From a virus: a stretch of DNA of 64,000 nt. Of this stretch, positions 33,617 through 40,442 are shown one piece after another. The stretch lies in IMG/VR virus record IMGVR_UViG_3300006037_000005, positions 1 to 64,000 of that record. One strand, 5' to 3'. The number at the start of each line of letters is the position of its first letter. Position 1 is the stretch's first letter. Below the pieces are notes generated by a model, which worked only from the letters and a program-made list of their open reading frames with translations, was not told where the DNA came from and ran no database searches. Made by a program: the position numbers and the translations under genes.

Positions 33617-34477
33617 TCAAATTTTGTGTAAATTTAAAAATTCTGAACTCTTTAGCCATTTCTTATGTTCAAGACTATACACTTCTTTCTGACTTTCTAT
33701 AAGCGGTACACAATGGGTAGATATAAAAATTTGACAATCATTTGAAACAGCTTTATTTAAAACCTCTATTAATTTAAACTGATTCCTTGGTGACAGAGCC
33801 GATTCTGGTTCATCTAGAAATATTATACAGTCTTGTGCTTTCGACAAAACACCAACCGTGAAATCAACGAGGGTTTCTCCATGTGATCTAAAATGTGACA
33901 TCAAAGCATTGCCCACACCATATCCCTTTGATCCCCCACCTGGCGTTGTATAATTATCAATGCTTGTTGTTCTTGGATTCATTTTCTCTGTATCAAAATA
34001 GAAAGTGTTTATTTCCATTTTGGAGTATTCATCCTTTATCTTAACATCTAGAAATTCTTGGTGTTTTTGCAATCCTAATAACAGTGTTGATTTACCACAA
34101 CCTTGATCTCCAACAATGAGATTTATACCAGATTTTGGTTTTATCACGAATTTTTTATTGAAACATATACCTTTGGATACTGTTATTGATTCAATGTATG
34201 ATACACCAATAGAATCTTCCCTTGATAATCCAGATTCTATTCTTGATATTTTTTCGTCATAAGTTTCTTTCATAATCACAAATTTGACATTATTTTTTAA
34301 AAATTCTTCTCTTACCCATCTTGGTAAATTCTCTTTCGATCCAGATTTTATTTGGATCTGGAGTTGAGATAATGTTTTTCTATATCTAGCACAATGATCC
34401 CAAACAATTTGGTGGGCTTTTTGTGTTTTTGTCATTGGTTTATCTGACCACCATGTTCCGCAACTCGATTTACACAT
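33617..34477 (-). CDS. ABC-type/OLD-like AAA ATPase (286 aa)
   Basis: Residues 1-105 form an unrelated helical extension. The ATPase follows: Walker A NLIVGDQGCGKST, a signature-like GGGSKGYGVGNAL segment, Walker B CIIFLDEPESALSPRNQ, and H-loop IFISTHC. This is the single-domain SMC/RecF/OLD type of ATPase seen in DNA repair and defence proteins. No TOPRIM or nuclease is fused. A second ATG (34435) is possible. Function open. Confidence 0.82.
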   Translation of the reverse strand: MCKSSCGTWWSDKPMTKTQKAHQIVWDHCARYRKTLSQLQIQIKSGSKENLPRWVREEFLKNNVKFVIMKETYDEKISRIESGLSREDSIGVSYIESITVSKGICFNKKFVIKPKSGINLIVGDQGCGKSTLLLGLQKHQEFLDVKIKDEYSKMEINTFYFDTEKMNPRTTSIDNYTTPGGGSKGYGVGNALMSHFRSHGETLVDFTVGVLSKAQDCIIFLDEPESALSPRNQFKLIEVLNKAVSNDCQIFISTHCVPLIESQKEVYSLEHKKWLKSSEFLNLHKI

Positions 34478-34517
34478 AACGTAAGCAATAATTGCACCAG
34501 ATCCATCTTCATATTGT

Positions 34518-34566
34518 AATAGATGAAAATCTTATTATTTCACAAGTTATTAGATTTTCATCTATT
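34518..34566. repeat. 15-bp perfect inverted repeat (19-base loop)
   Basis: Arms AATAGATGAAAATCT and its complement. It lies in the 150-bp gap between the ATPase gene and the 34628 gene. There is no clear T-run, so it is either a weak terminator or an RNA processing hairpin. Confidence 0.55.
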
Positions 34567-34627
34567 ATACATTCAACCAATGCACCTATTCTGTATGGAT
34601 TGGGATTATTATTGTGTTGTGGTATTT

Positions 34628-34831
34628 CTATATTACCAAAAATGGGTTCTTAAATTTGGTAATTTTGTATGTTTTAGATGGTTTATTTTTGAATATAAAT
34701 TCTTCTTTCTCTTTGTCTGTCAATCCAGAAGAGACAATATCATGTATCAATTGATCAATGTGGCTTGTTTTATCTCTTGATACAACAATTAACATCTTGG
34801 TGTTACCCTCTTCTTTCATCTGATGCTCCAT
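34628..34831 (-). CDS. Hypothetical protein (67 aa)
   Basis: A small charged protein starting MEHQMKEEGNTKMLIVVSRD. No motif recognised. Confidence 0.62.
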   Translation of the reverse strand: MEHQMKEEGNTKMLIVVSRDKTSHIDQLIHDIVSSGLTDKEKEEFIFKNKPSKTYKITKFKNPFLVI

Positions 34832-34840
34832 AATTTTGTA

Positions 34841-35035
34841 TTAATTTTTAACAATATTATATTTTGACTTCAAGATCTTGATATCTCCATTTACATATTG
34901 GAAAATAACCATGTGTGCCATTTTGATTTTTGATATGGTTTCTAGATCAAAACAATCAATATTAACATCTTGTATTTGATTTTGTACATCTGTTAAATCA
35001 GCGGTTTCGAGTATTAAAATATCTGAATTTTTCAT
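34841..35035 (-). CDS. Hypothetical protein (64 aa)
   Basis: A small acidic alpha/beta protein, overlapping the next gene upstream by 4 bp (coupled). Function unknown. Confidence 0.62.
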   Translation of the reverse strand: MKNSDILILETADLTDVQNQIQDVNIDCFDLETISKIKMAHMVIFQYVNGDIKILKSKYNIVKN

Positions 35036-35301
35036 TTATCATGAAGATTTTTAAATTGTAATTTTTCATGATAGGATTTCCTCTTCTCGGTATTTGCCTG
35101 TCTATTGAATTTCCTTCTATAAAGTTCAATAACACTATATTTTGGTAAGACAGCTTCAACCATTGATTTTACGGCAGAACCAAGGGATCTGTGTTCTGAA
35201 TATTCTTCATTAAGCCTGTCCAAAACAGTAAATCCAAATAATCCAGACTGTTTTTTAACAATAAATCTTTTCCTTATTTTTCTTAACAATTTGACTTTCA
35301 T
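35032..35301 (-). CDS. Basic small protein (89 aa)
   Basis: Starts MKVKLLRKIRKRFIVKKQ at 35301, just below the tRNA; an upstream start would run through the tRNA and is rejected. Arg/Lys-rich, RRKFNRQANTEKRKSYHEK near the end, so nucleic-acid binding is plausible. Confidence 0.72.
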   Translation of the reverse strand: MKVKLLRKIRKRFIVKKQSGLFGFTVLDRLNEEYSEHRSLGSAVKSMVEAVLPKYSVIELYRRKFNRQANTEKRKSYHEKLQFKNLHDK

Positions 35302-35315
35302 TTTATCTCTTGTTG

Positions 35316-35389
35316 TGGGGCTTGTAGGATTCGAACCTACCACCTACTGATTATGAGTCAGTTGCTCTAACCTAATGAGCTAAAACCCC
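35316..35389 (-). tRNA. tRNA with anticodon CAU (Met or Ile2)
   Basis: Full cloverleaf: acceptor GGGGTTT/AAGCCCC with one G-U pair, D arm GCTC...GAGC, anticodon stem ACTGA/TCAGT with loop CTCATAA, T arm GTAGG TTCGAAT CCTAC. Discriminator A, CCA not encoded. The anticodon is at 35353-35355. Whether it is elongator Met or lysidine-modified Ile cannot be settled here. Confidence 0.93.
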
Positions 35390-35575
35390 CTATTTTAAAA
35401 TGTATTTCTTGCTTGTCACATTATCTATATAATAAGCATTAAGTACAGTTTCATCAATTGAATCCAAATATGGCTTCAATTCAGCCATTGATTTGAAATC
35501 TTCTTTTATATCAGAATTTTTAGAGAACCAACCCTTCGATGGGAATTTTATGAATATTGTGTATCTCATACCCAA
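35390..35575 (-). CDS. Hypothetical protein (61 aa)
   Basis: Ends with TAG directly abutting the tRNA 5' end. Alpha/beta composition, starts MGMRYTIFIKFP. Overlaps the upstream gene by 10 bp. Confidence 0.65.
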   Translation of the reverse strand: MGMRYTIFIKFPSKGWFSKNSDIKEDFKSMAELKPYLDSIDETVLNAYYIDNVTSKKYILK

Positions 35576-36003
35576 CCCTTTTCTCGGTTTCTCCAGAATT
35601 TACCAAATTTACTATACATACAATAACACAAAAATTGTTTCTCTATTGTTATGGTATCTAAAGTTCTTATAAATATATTGAAATTATCAGCCCATGAGGC
35701 AAATCCTGCAACATTTTTGTTATTCATGATCCCTGATATATCCTCAAATCTTGGTATCCATTTTATAAGTTCTTTCTGTTCTTCAAGAACAAAGATTTTG
35801 ATTTCATCACAATCCTCTGTTAAAAAAGTACCAATGAAATTATTTGAATCATTTGATAAAGAATAACTTGTTACAATATAGACTTCATCTGACCCATTAA
35901 GCCCAATATTTATGAATTTATCACCAAGATAGTATCTTGTTTTCAGATCCTGTATTTCCTGTGCCTTTAAGCACATTTCAATATATTCTTTGTCAACAGC
36001 CAT
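35566..36003 (-). CDS. Conserved Bacteroidetes-phage protein (145 aa)
   Basis: Starts KEYIEMCLKAQEIQDL, has ELIKWIPRFEDISGIM in the middle, and ends TIEKQFLCYCMYSKFGKFW followed by RNREKGW. This N-, middle- and C-terminal set is typical of a widespread uncharacterised family whose end reads like a conserved KxWxxxxW tail. Confidence 0.82.
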   Translation of the reverse strand: MAVDKEYIEMCLKAQEIQDLKTRYYLGDKFINIGLNGSDEVYIVTSYSLSNDSNNFIGTFLTEDCDEIKIFVLEEQKELIKWIPRFEDISGIMNNKNVAGFASWADNFNIFIRTLDTITIEKQFLCYCMYSKFGKFWRNREKGWV

Positions 36004-36012
36004 ATATTTTTA

Positions 36013-36219
36013 TCAATTTAAACAACCGAGGTTACAATTTTTGTTGTAAATATTTGATTTTAGACCAATAAAATAATGGAGTTGTGATTCTGCAGAATCA
36101 AGTATGATGGCTTTCCTTTCTTCTGATGCTTTTGTATCTGAAATTATATTTAAAATTTCATTTTCCTGTTCCTTTATTCTTGCCTCTATGAAATCGATGT
36201 CTGTTGTTGGATCGTACAT
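36013..36219 (-). CDS. Hypothetical helical protein (68 aa)
   Basis: Acidic helical protein, MYDPTTDIDFIEARIKEQE, ending with two cysteines. It overlaps the upstream gene by 34 bp. Confidence 0.65.
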   Translation of the reverse strand: MYDPTTDIDFIEARIKEQENEILNIISDTKASEERKAIILDSAESQLHYFIGLKSNIYNKNCNLGCLN

Positions 36220-36692
36220 TTTCTTTCCATTTTTATTGTTAAAAATTTATTTAATCTGATTTCCATTGATTCCATTTTAACACCACTGTGTTTCATTGAT
36301 ATACCACAACCATTTTGTAATTTTGTGATGGGATGAAAGACATGGGATATCATAGATTTGTGGGCTTTTACAAATCGATATAGAGTTGATTTTGTTATGG
36401 GCATATCTTTTAGGTTCAAATATCTGATTTTGTCACGTATTTCACGTATTATGAGATTCAAATATTCTTGTGGTAAATCAAGCCTAAGATTAACGATATT
36501 TGAATCCTCCTTTATACAAGGGTCAAAAATATAATAACCGTTTGATTCAGATATGATACCAACAAATTTCCTATCAATATAGCATTCTGAAGTTTTTACA
36601 AAATACTCAATATTGAATTCCACCAGAAAATCTGATAACATCTTGTTCCTATCCATTATGGTGTGTGGAATAAAAGATCTAATTCTTCTCAT
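36186..36692 (-). CDS. Hypothetical protein (168 aa)
   Basis: Basic at the C-terminus, with FDPCIKEDSNIVNLRLDLP in the middle. No recognised domain. Coupled to the kinase-fold gene 2 bp upstream. Confidence 0.72.
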   Translation of the reverse strand: MRRIRSFIPHTIMDRNKMLSDFLVEFNIEYFVKTSECYIDRKFVGIISESNGYYIFDPCIKEDSNIVNLRLDLPQEYLNLIIREIRDKIRYLNLKDMPITKSTLYRFVKAHKSMISHVFHPITKLQNGCGISMKHSGVKMESMEIRLNKFLTIKMERKCTIQQQTSIS

Positions 36693-36694
36693 TT

Positions 36695-37225
36695 TTAATC
36701 AAATGATTTTATTAATCCAGTATTATCAATACCCATATTTCCATACCCTATATCTGAATCTACCCCAGCTTTACTGATGAGGCTTTGATATTCATCAAAC
36801 ATAAACAGCAGATTGCTATTAAAGTTATCATATTTTATTTTCTTTCTGTTTAAAAATAGATTGTATATTGGATCAAAATCAGGATCTTTTTCTATATCTA
36901 AAGAATCGATATATGCATCTATATCATATTTGATTTTATCTGATATTGGATTTAGATATTCTTTTATACTGTAATCATAGCCAAATAAAGTTCCACAATC
37001 TATTACTTTGGCTATACATCTGTAATCTTTGTGTATACTAATCTCGTCCATCTTTTTGAAGGAGGTTTCAAAATTCTTGTGAACTGAGATTTTGATCACT
37101 AAGCCACCATATCTATAAGCAATACCCTCAGCACCATGCCCAATCTCTATCGCACCAGAGAATTTTAACCCATCTAAAATTCTCTGGTGCGATAACTTTA
37201 TATTAGCATTATTATAATTTTTCAT
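36695..37225 (-). CDS. Minimal protein-kinase-fold protein (176 aa)
   Basis: N-terminal glycine loop IGHGAEGIAYRYGG (residues 28-41), a VAIK-like Lys in LVIKIS (K45), and at the very end D158-x4-N163 in SDIGYGNMGID followed by IKSFD with D176 as a DFG-type Asp. These fit the ATP- and metal-binding residues of a protein kinase, but the protein stops there, without a C-terminal lobe. The usual His before the catalytic Asp is Ser. Active kinase, aminoglycoside-kinase relative or pseudokinase are possible. Its 5' end contains a 19-bp hairpin. Confidence 0.72.
   Translation of the reverse strand: MKNYNNANIKLSHQRILDGLKFSGAIEIGHGAEGIAYRYGGLVIKISVHKNFETSFKKMDEISIHKDYRCIAKVIDCGTLFGYDYSIKEYLNPISDKIKYDIDAYIDSLDIEKDPDFDPIYNLFLNRKKIKYDNFNSNLLFMFDEYQSLISKAGVDSDIGYGNMGIDNTGLIKSFD
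37149..37193 (-). repeat. 19-bp perfect inverted repeat inside a gene start
   Basis: Arms 37149-37167 and 37175-37193 with a 7-base loop, lying 33-77 nt downstream of the start codon of the kinase-fold gene, in coding sequence. A stem this long should form in the mRNA and could slow translation. Confidence 0.85.
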
Positions 37226-37315
37226 CGCAATATATTTTGTTATGTACCATTTTTAGGCATTCTGATAGATAATACAAAAATTTGATTTATTCATTCTAGA
37301 TGTGAGAATACCATA

Positions 37316-37441
37316 TTATAAATTTCCATTTAAAATAATATATTGAAAATCCACAATTCCCATAATACATACTGTACATGAGAAAAAACAGAACACTAAA
37401 AGTATCACCATGATAAGGAAATCTTTTAGTAATCTATTCAT
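37316..37441 (-). CDS. Very small membrane protein (41 aa)
   Basis: MNRLLKDFLIMVILLVFCFF opens the ORF, one membrane helix at residues 7-30. The ATG overlaps the stop of the upstream gene. Short, but the coupling and the clear hydrophobic helix support it. Confidence 0.5.
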   Translation of the reverse strand: MNRLLKDFLIMVILLVFCFFSCTVCIMGIVDFQYIILNGNL

Positions 37442-37619
37442 TATTATAGATCTTTGTGACATTATCATTTATCTCTATTGATCTTCTAACAAGGCTTAGT
37501 ATTGATTCTTTTGAGATTATGATATGTTTCAAAATTTGTGTGTGGTAAGAACCATTATGCTCTCTAATAATTGGCATTTTTGTTCTATTTCCATTACCAC
37601 CAATTTTATGTTTTTTCAT
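37434..37619 (-). CDS. Small basic protein (61 aa)
   Basis: Begins MKKHKIGGNGNRTKMP. The same opening (MRKHKIGGN) starts the 308-aa protein at 38075-39001, so the N-terminus is a shared module. Overlaps both neighbours. Function unknown. Confidence 0.65.
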   Translation of the reverse strand: MKKHKIGGNGNRTKMPIIREHNGSYHTQILKHIIISKESILSLVRRSIEINDNVTKIYNNE

Positions 37620-37885
37620 TATTTTATATTATTTAAATCATAAGCATTCAGAATTGAGTTTTCATCGATTGAGGCATCAAGATAACTTCCTCCGTTTCCA
37701 GATTTATATATCTTGGCTTTTTTACTAGCTTGTACTAAAGCTTCTCGGGTATGTGATTTTGTGAACACAACCAAAGCCTCCTTAAAATCCTCTTTATCCA
37801 TGAGATACTCTGAATCACCTTCTTCAAAACTACATAAGATAGAGTATCTATCAAACAGTTCATCTATTGTTGGTATTTTGTCCAT
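37619..37885 (-). CDS. Conserved Bacteroidetes-phage protein (88 aa)
   Basis: PTIDELFDRY, then DKEDFKEALVVFTKSHTREAL, then ENSILNAYDLNNIK. The DKEDF...AL block and the SILNAY...I end are frequent in short Bacteroidetes-phage proteins. Function unknown. Confidence 0.8.
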   Translation of the reverse strand: MDKIPTIDELFDRYSILCSFEEGDSEYLMDKEDFKEALVVFTKSHTREALVQASKKAKIYKSGNGGSYLDASIDENSILNAYDLNNIK

Positions 37886-38081
37886 CTTGCTTTGCTTTAT
37901 GATATATCACAAAAATTAATATAAATATTGACAAAAATAGAAATATCATCAGAATGGGCAACCATAAAATACAATAAATGGTTGTTGTGATAATTTCTTG
38001 GATGTCATACCCACATTTGAATTCATTAAACAGAAATCCTGCTATAAATGAATATATAGCAACTATTAAAATTATTAGCAT
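37860..38081 (-). CDS. Small membrane protein, two helices (73 aa)
   Basis: Hydrophobic helices at residues 1-18 and 30-59 (with LPILMIFLFLSIFILIFVIY) and a polar tail. A holin-like outline, but no holin family evidence and it is in an early region. Function unknown. Confidence 0.7.
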   Translation of the reverse strand: MLIILIVAIYSFIAGFLFNEFKCGYDIQEIITTTIYCILWLPILMIFLFLSIFILIFVIYHKAKQDGQNTNNR

Positions 38082-39001
38082 AATGATTTTGCTTTTCTTG
38101 AAATACCTACAACTTTGGATTTTTCAACAAATGATTCTGAAACTGTATTATGTGTACCACCAGACCAATCACCTTTCAATAGGAATCCTCTGTTTGAAAT
38201 ACCAACAATTTCGAATTCAGAATTATTATAATCCAAATGTTTCACATAATCACCAATTTCTATCTTGCTCAATGATGACAATTCATTATATGCTGTCATC
38301 ATATTGCATACAACACCTTTGTAGAAATAGAAAATATCATCATTCTTCAACGCATCTCTCAATCCATCGATATTGTTGGCTATATATTCGATTGGTAATA
38401 TTTGTCTTTCTTTTAAATAAGATCCTAGCAATTTTTTGTCTACCAATACCAATTGTTCCTTTGGTCTTTCTAGCGGATCACCAACATGCTGAAGGGTATA
38501 TGATACTCTGTCTGAATCAGCAATTTTGAATAGACCTTGTATGTTATGGAAATCTCTGTGGTGGTTTTCACCAAATTTAACATATCTTCCAATATTATCA
38601 TCTTTGATGGAAGCTGAGCCATTTCTGTCTGTAAGTTCCGATATGGAAACAATTATTGCTCCATTACCATAGGAATTGGTTTGACTGCTCATTAAACCAT
38701 TGTTAAATCCAACTAAATTACAATCTGTGTTATTAAAAAATTTTGAAATTTTGAAATTTATACCATGTGGTACACCTATTTTTGGTTGGAAATCCTGCCA
38801 ATATATGACATTGTTATTTTCCTCAAAAACATATGACATAGACAGATAAGATTCAATGTCTATGTTTTCTTCTGTGTTATCCTCTTTCGCAATTTCTGTG
38901 GTTTGAACAGATTTCTCCTCTTGGGGAGATGATAAAGATGTAGATCCTCTCTGTATACCACCTGGATGTTTTTTATTACCACCAATTTTGTGTTTCCTCA
39001 T
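38075..39001 (-). CDS. Hypothetical protein (308 aa)
   Basis: Opens with MRKHKIGGN, shared with the 61-aa gene downstream, followed by a low-complexity Ser/Glu/Thr linker (residues 15-50) and then an alpha/beta body. The C-terminus has YVKHLDYNNSEFEIVGI and FLLKGDWSGGTHNTV, similar in layout to FKGEWVVATGRGSKTIS of the 39511 gene. No enzyme motif. Confidence 0.75.
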   Translation of the reverse strand: MRKHKIGGNKKHPGGIQRGSTSLSSPQEEKSVQTTEIAKEDNTEENIDIESYLSMSYVFEENNNVIYWQDFQPKIGVPHGINFKISKFFNNTDCNLVGFNNGLMSSQTNSYGNGAIIVSISELTDRNGSASIKDDNIGRYVKFGENHHRDFHNIQGLFKIADSDRVSYTLQHVGDPLERPKEQLVLVDKKLLGSYLKERQILPIEYIANNIDGLRDALKNDDIFYFYKGVVCNMMTAYNELSSLSKIEIGDYVKHLDYNNSEFEIVGISNRGFLLKGDWSGGTHNTVSESFVEKSKVVGISRKAKSLC

Positions 39002-39002
39002 A

Positions 39003-39119
39003 ATTTTTATTTATCAATTTTTATCGAAATTAGAAAACTATTATATCTGGCTTCTTTATTATCCAATGAAACAAATTTATCACCAAACAGACTTTTGATG
39101 TAATAAATTTCAGATAATT
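39003..39119 (-). pseudogene. Gene tail cut off by a minisatellite
   Basis: Immediately beyond the 23-bp repeats a coding-like frame reads LELSEIYYIKSLFGDKF, VSLDNKEARYNSFLISIKIDK and a TAA just before the next ATG. It has no start codon. It looks like the original C-terminus of the zinc-ribbon gene above, or of a lost gene. Confidence 0.5.
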
Positions 39120-39211
39120 CCAGATTTGATCTATTGTATAATCCAGATTTGATCTATTGTATAATCCAGATTTGATCTATTGTATAATCCAGATTTGATC
39201 TATTGTATAAT
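39120..39211. repeat. Minisatellite, four 23-bp units
   Basis: Four exact tandem copies of CCAGATTTGATCTATTGTATAAT-type sequence in 92 bp. They overlap the stop of the zinc-ribbon gene, whose TAG lies in the first unit. Confidence 0.95.
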
Positions 39212-39511
39212 CTGAATATTATTGTAATATTCTAAAATATCTCTACTTACATATTTCAATATCTTATCTATGAATAAATTCAGAGTTTTGAGTGATTGTG
39301 GATATTCTTCGAAGATTTTTACTTCGTTGGTATCATCATCCATTTTATGGCATCCACAACAATAATGTTTGCCGTTCAATTCAAACCAACCACTGTCAAT
39401 AGAATTTTCTATAGCTGAATTCTTATCATCCCAAAAGGAATGTTCACCATCTTGGTATAATTCACCACAACGATTACATTTTACACCATAAAAAACTTCT
39501 GTTGTTACCAT
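39200..39511 (-). CDS. Zinc-ribbon protein (103 aa)
   Basis: CNRC near residue 12 and YCCGC near residue 50 form a four-Cys zinc site separated by a helical FWDDKNSAIENSIDSGW segment. This is a common small-protein layout in Bacteroidetes phages. The 3' end runs into the 23-bp minisatellite, which supplies the stop, so the protein is probably truncated. Confidence 0.78.
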   Translation of the reverse strand: MVTTEVFYGVKCNRCGELYQDGEHSFWDDKNSAIENSIDSGWFELNGKHYCCGCHKMDDDTNEVKIFEEYPQSLKTLNLFIDKILKYVSRDILEYYNNIQIIQ

Positions 39512-39966
39512 TATTTCATGCTTTTACCAAATGTTTCACCATTTGAAAATTTCAAGATTTTATATGCCTCATCATATGATAGTTTCAAACCACCAACAAA
39601 TACACCGAACTCATCAAAGCCAGTTATCATGTGTTCTGCTGATATGGTTTTTGATCCTCGACCTGTCGCCACTACCCATTCCCCTTTAAAAAGATTTGAA
39701 TCTGAATTTGTAAAAGGTATTGTTACTGTTGGGTTCAAAGATTCAATTTCGAAATAAAATATAGGTTTTTTAACAAAATTCGGGAATTCAATACCAATCA
39801 TATCACCATATGAAATATCCACAACAACTCCAATCTTACCCACTGTTTCATCCATGGATGAATCCCAAGATATAAAATTTTCAGATCTTTTGTGTATGAT
39901 TATGCTACTACCAACTGATATTTTATTTGAAATCAAAAATTTCTTGGTTGCTTCTTGTCTTGTCAT
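39511..39966 (-). CDS. Hypothetical beta-rich protein (151 aa)
   Basis: Starts MTRQEATKKFLIS. Two SH3-like stretches: VGKIGVVVDISYGDMIGIEF and LFKGEWVVATGRGSKTISAE, then FDEFGVFVGGLKLSYDEAY. Related in layout to the C-terminus of the 38075-39001 protein. Function unknown. Confidence 0.75.
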   Translation of the reverse strand: MTRQEATKKFLISNKISVGSSIIIHKRSENFISWDSSMDETVGKIGVVVDISYGDMIGIEFPNFVKKPIFYFEIESLNPTVTIPFTNSDSNLFKGEWVVATGRGSKTISAEHMITGFDEFGVFVGGLKLSYDEAYKILKFSNGETFGKSMK

Positions 39967-39991
39967 TCTGAAATTTTATTTAGCATAATAT

Positions 39992-40174
39992 TTATTCAAT
40001 CATTTTTAAAATTCTACACCATTCCTCGGTTTTGATTTCCATATCCTTAATATACTCTTTTTCTCTGCTGATATCTTTTATGCTTTTACAATTGGTTAAT
40101 GTGGTCCATATTATATCCAATCTATCTTTTGGTATGATAAGATTACCATCACAGTTTTGCTCACAATCATACAA
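39992..40174 (-). CDS. Hypothetical protein (60 aa, TTG start)
   Basis: The frame reads through YDCEQNCDGNLIIPKDRLDI with no nearby ATG; TTG at 40174 is the first start-like codon, and the frame stays open about 7 codons further up. Two overlapping frames compete here (a 57-codon ORF starts at 40284), so a frameshift is possible. Confidence 0.5.
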   Translation of the reverse strand: MYDCEQNCDGNLIIPKDRLDIIWTTLTNCKSIKDISREKEYIKDMEIKTEEWCRILKMIE

Positions 40175-40201
40175 TTGGCGATATCTGCTATCTGACTAAA
40201 C

Positions 40202-40249
40202 ACTTCTGAAAGATATAGAAAATGCCAAATCACAATATCTTTCAGAAGT
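40202..40249. repeat. 15-bp perfect inverted repeat (18-base loop)
   Basis: Arms ACTTCTGAAAGATAT and its complement, between the 56-aa gene and the 39992 gene. Same type as the hairpin at 34518. No T-run. Confidence 0.6.
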
Positions 40250-40270
40250 ATCGATTGTATCTTCAGAATT

Positions 40271-40441
40271 TTATTTTCTTCCATTTTCGATCCTGCTTAA
40301 AACATCTTTTATTTCTTTGTGCATGGGCTGTGGTTCGTCACAGCCAGATTCTATATCGGATAATCCTTGATCGAAATACTTCAAAATTAGTAATATTTCA
40401 ATTAGAAGATCTTCATCTATCTTTACACTCTTTTTTGCCAT
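40271..40441 (-). CDS. Small helical protein (56 aa)
   Basis: MAKKSVKIDEDLLIEILLIL starts the ORF at 40441, directly after the AAA+ gene's stop region, which it overlaps by a base or two. The helical layout resembles the 59-aa protein at 49164-49343 (MARKKHKLELTDLELISLV). Function unknown. Confidence 0.65.
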   Translation of the reverse strand: MAKKSVKIDEDLLIEILLILKYFDQGLSDIESGCDEPQPMHKEIKDVLSRIENGRK

Positions 40442-40442
40442 A

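Noticed and set aside
37860-38081. Holin
   Set aside because: Two hydrophobic helices are not enough; the gene is in an early operon and far from the endolysin.
39120-39211. CRISPR array
   Set aside because: Units are directly tandem at 23 bp with no unique spacers; a minisatellite is the simple reading. No cas genes nearby.
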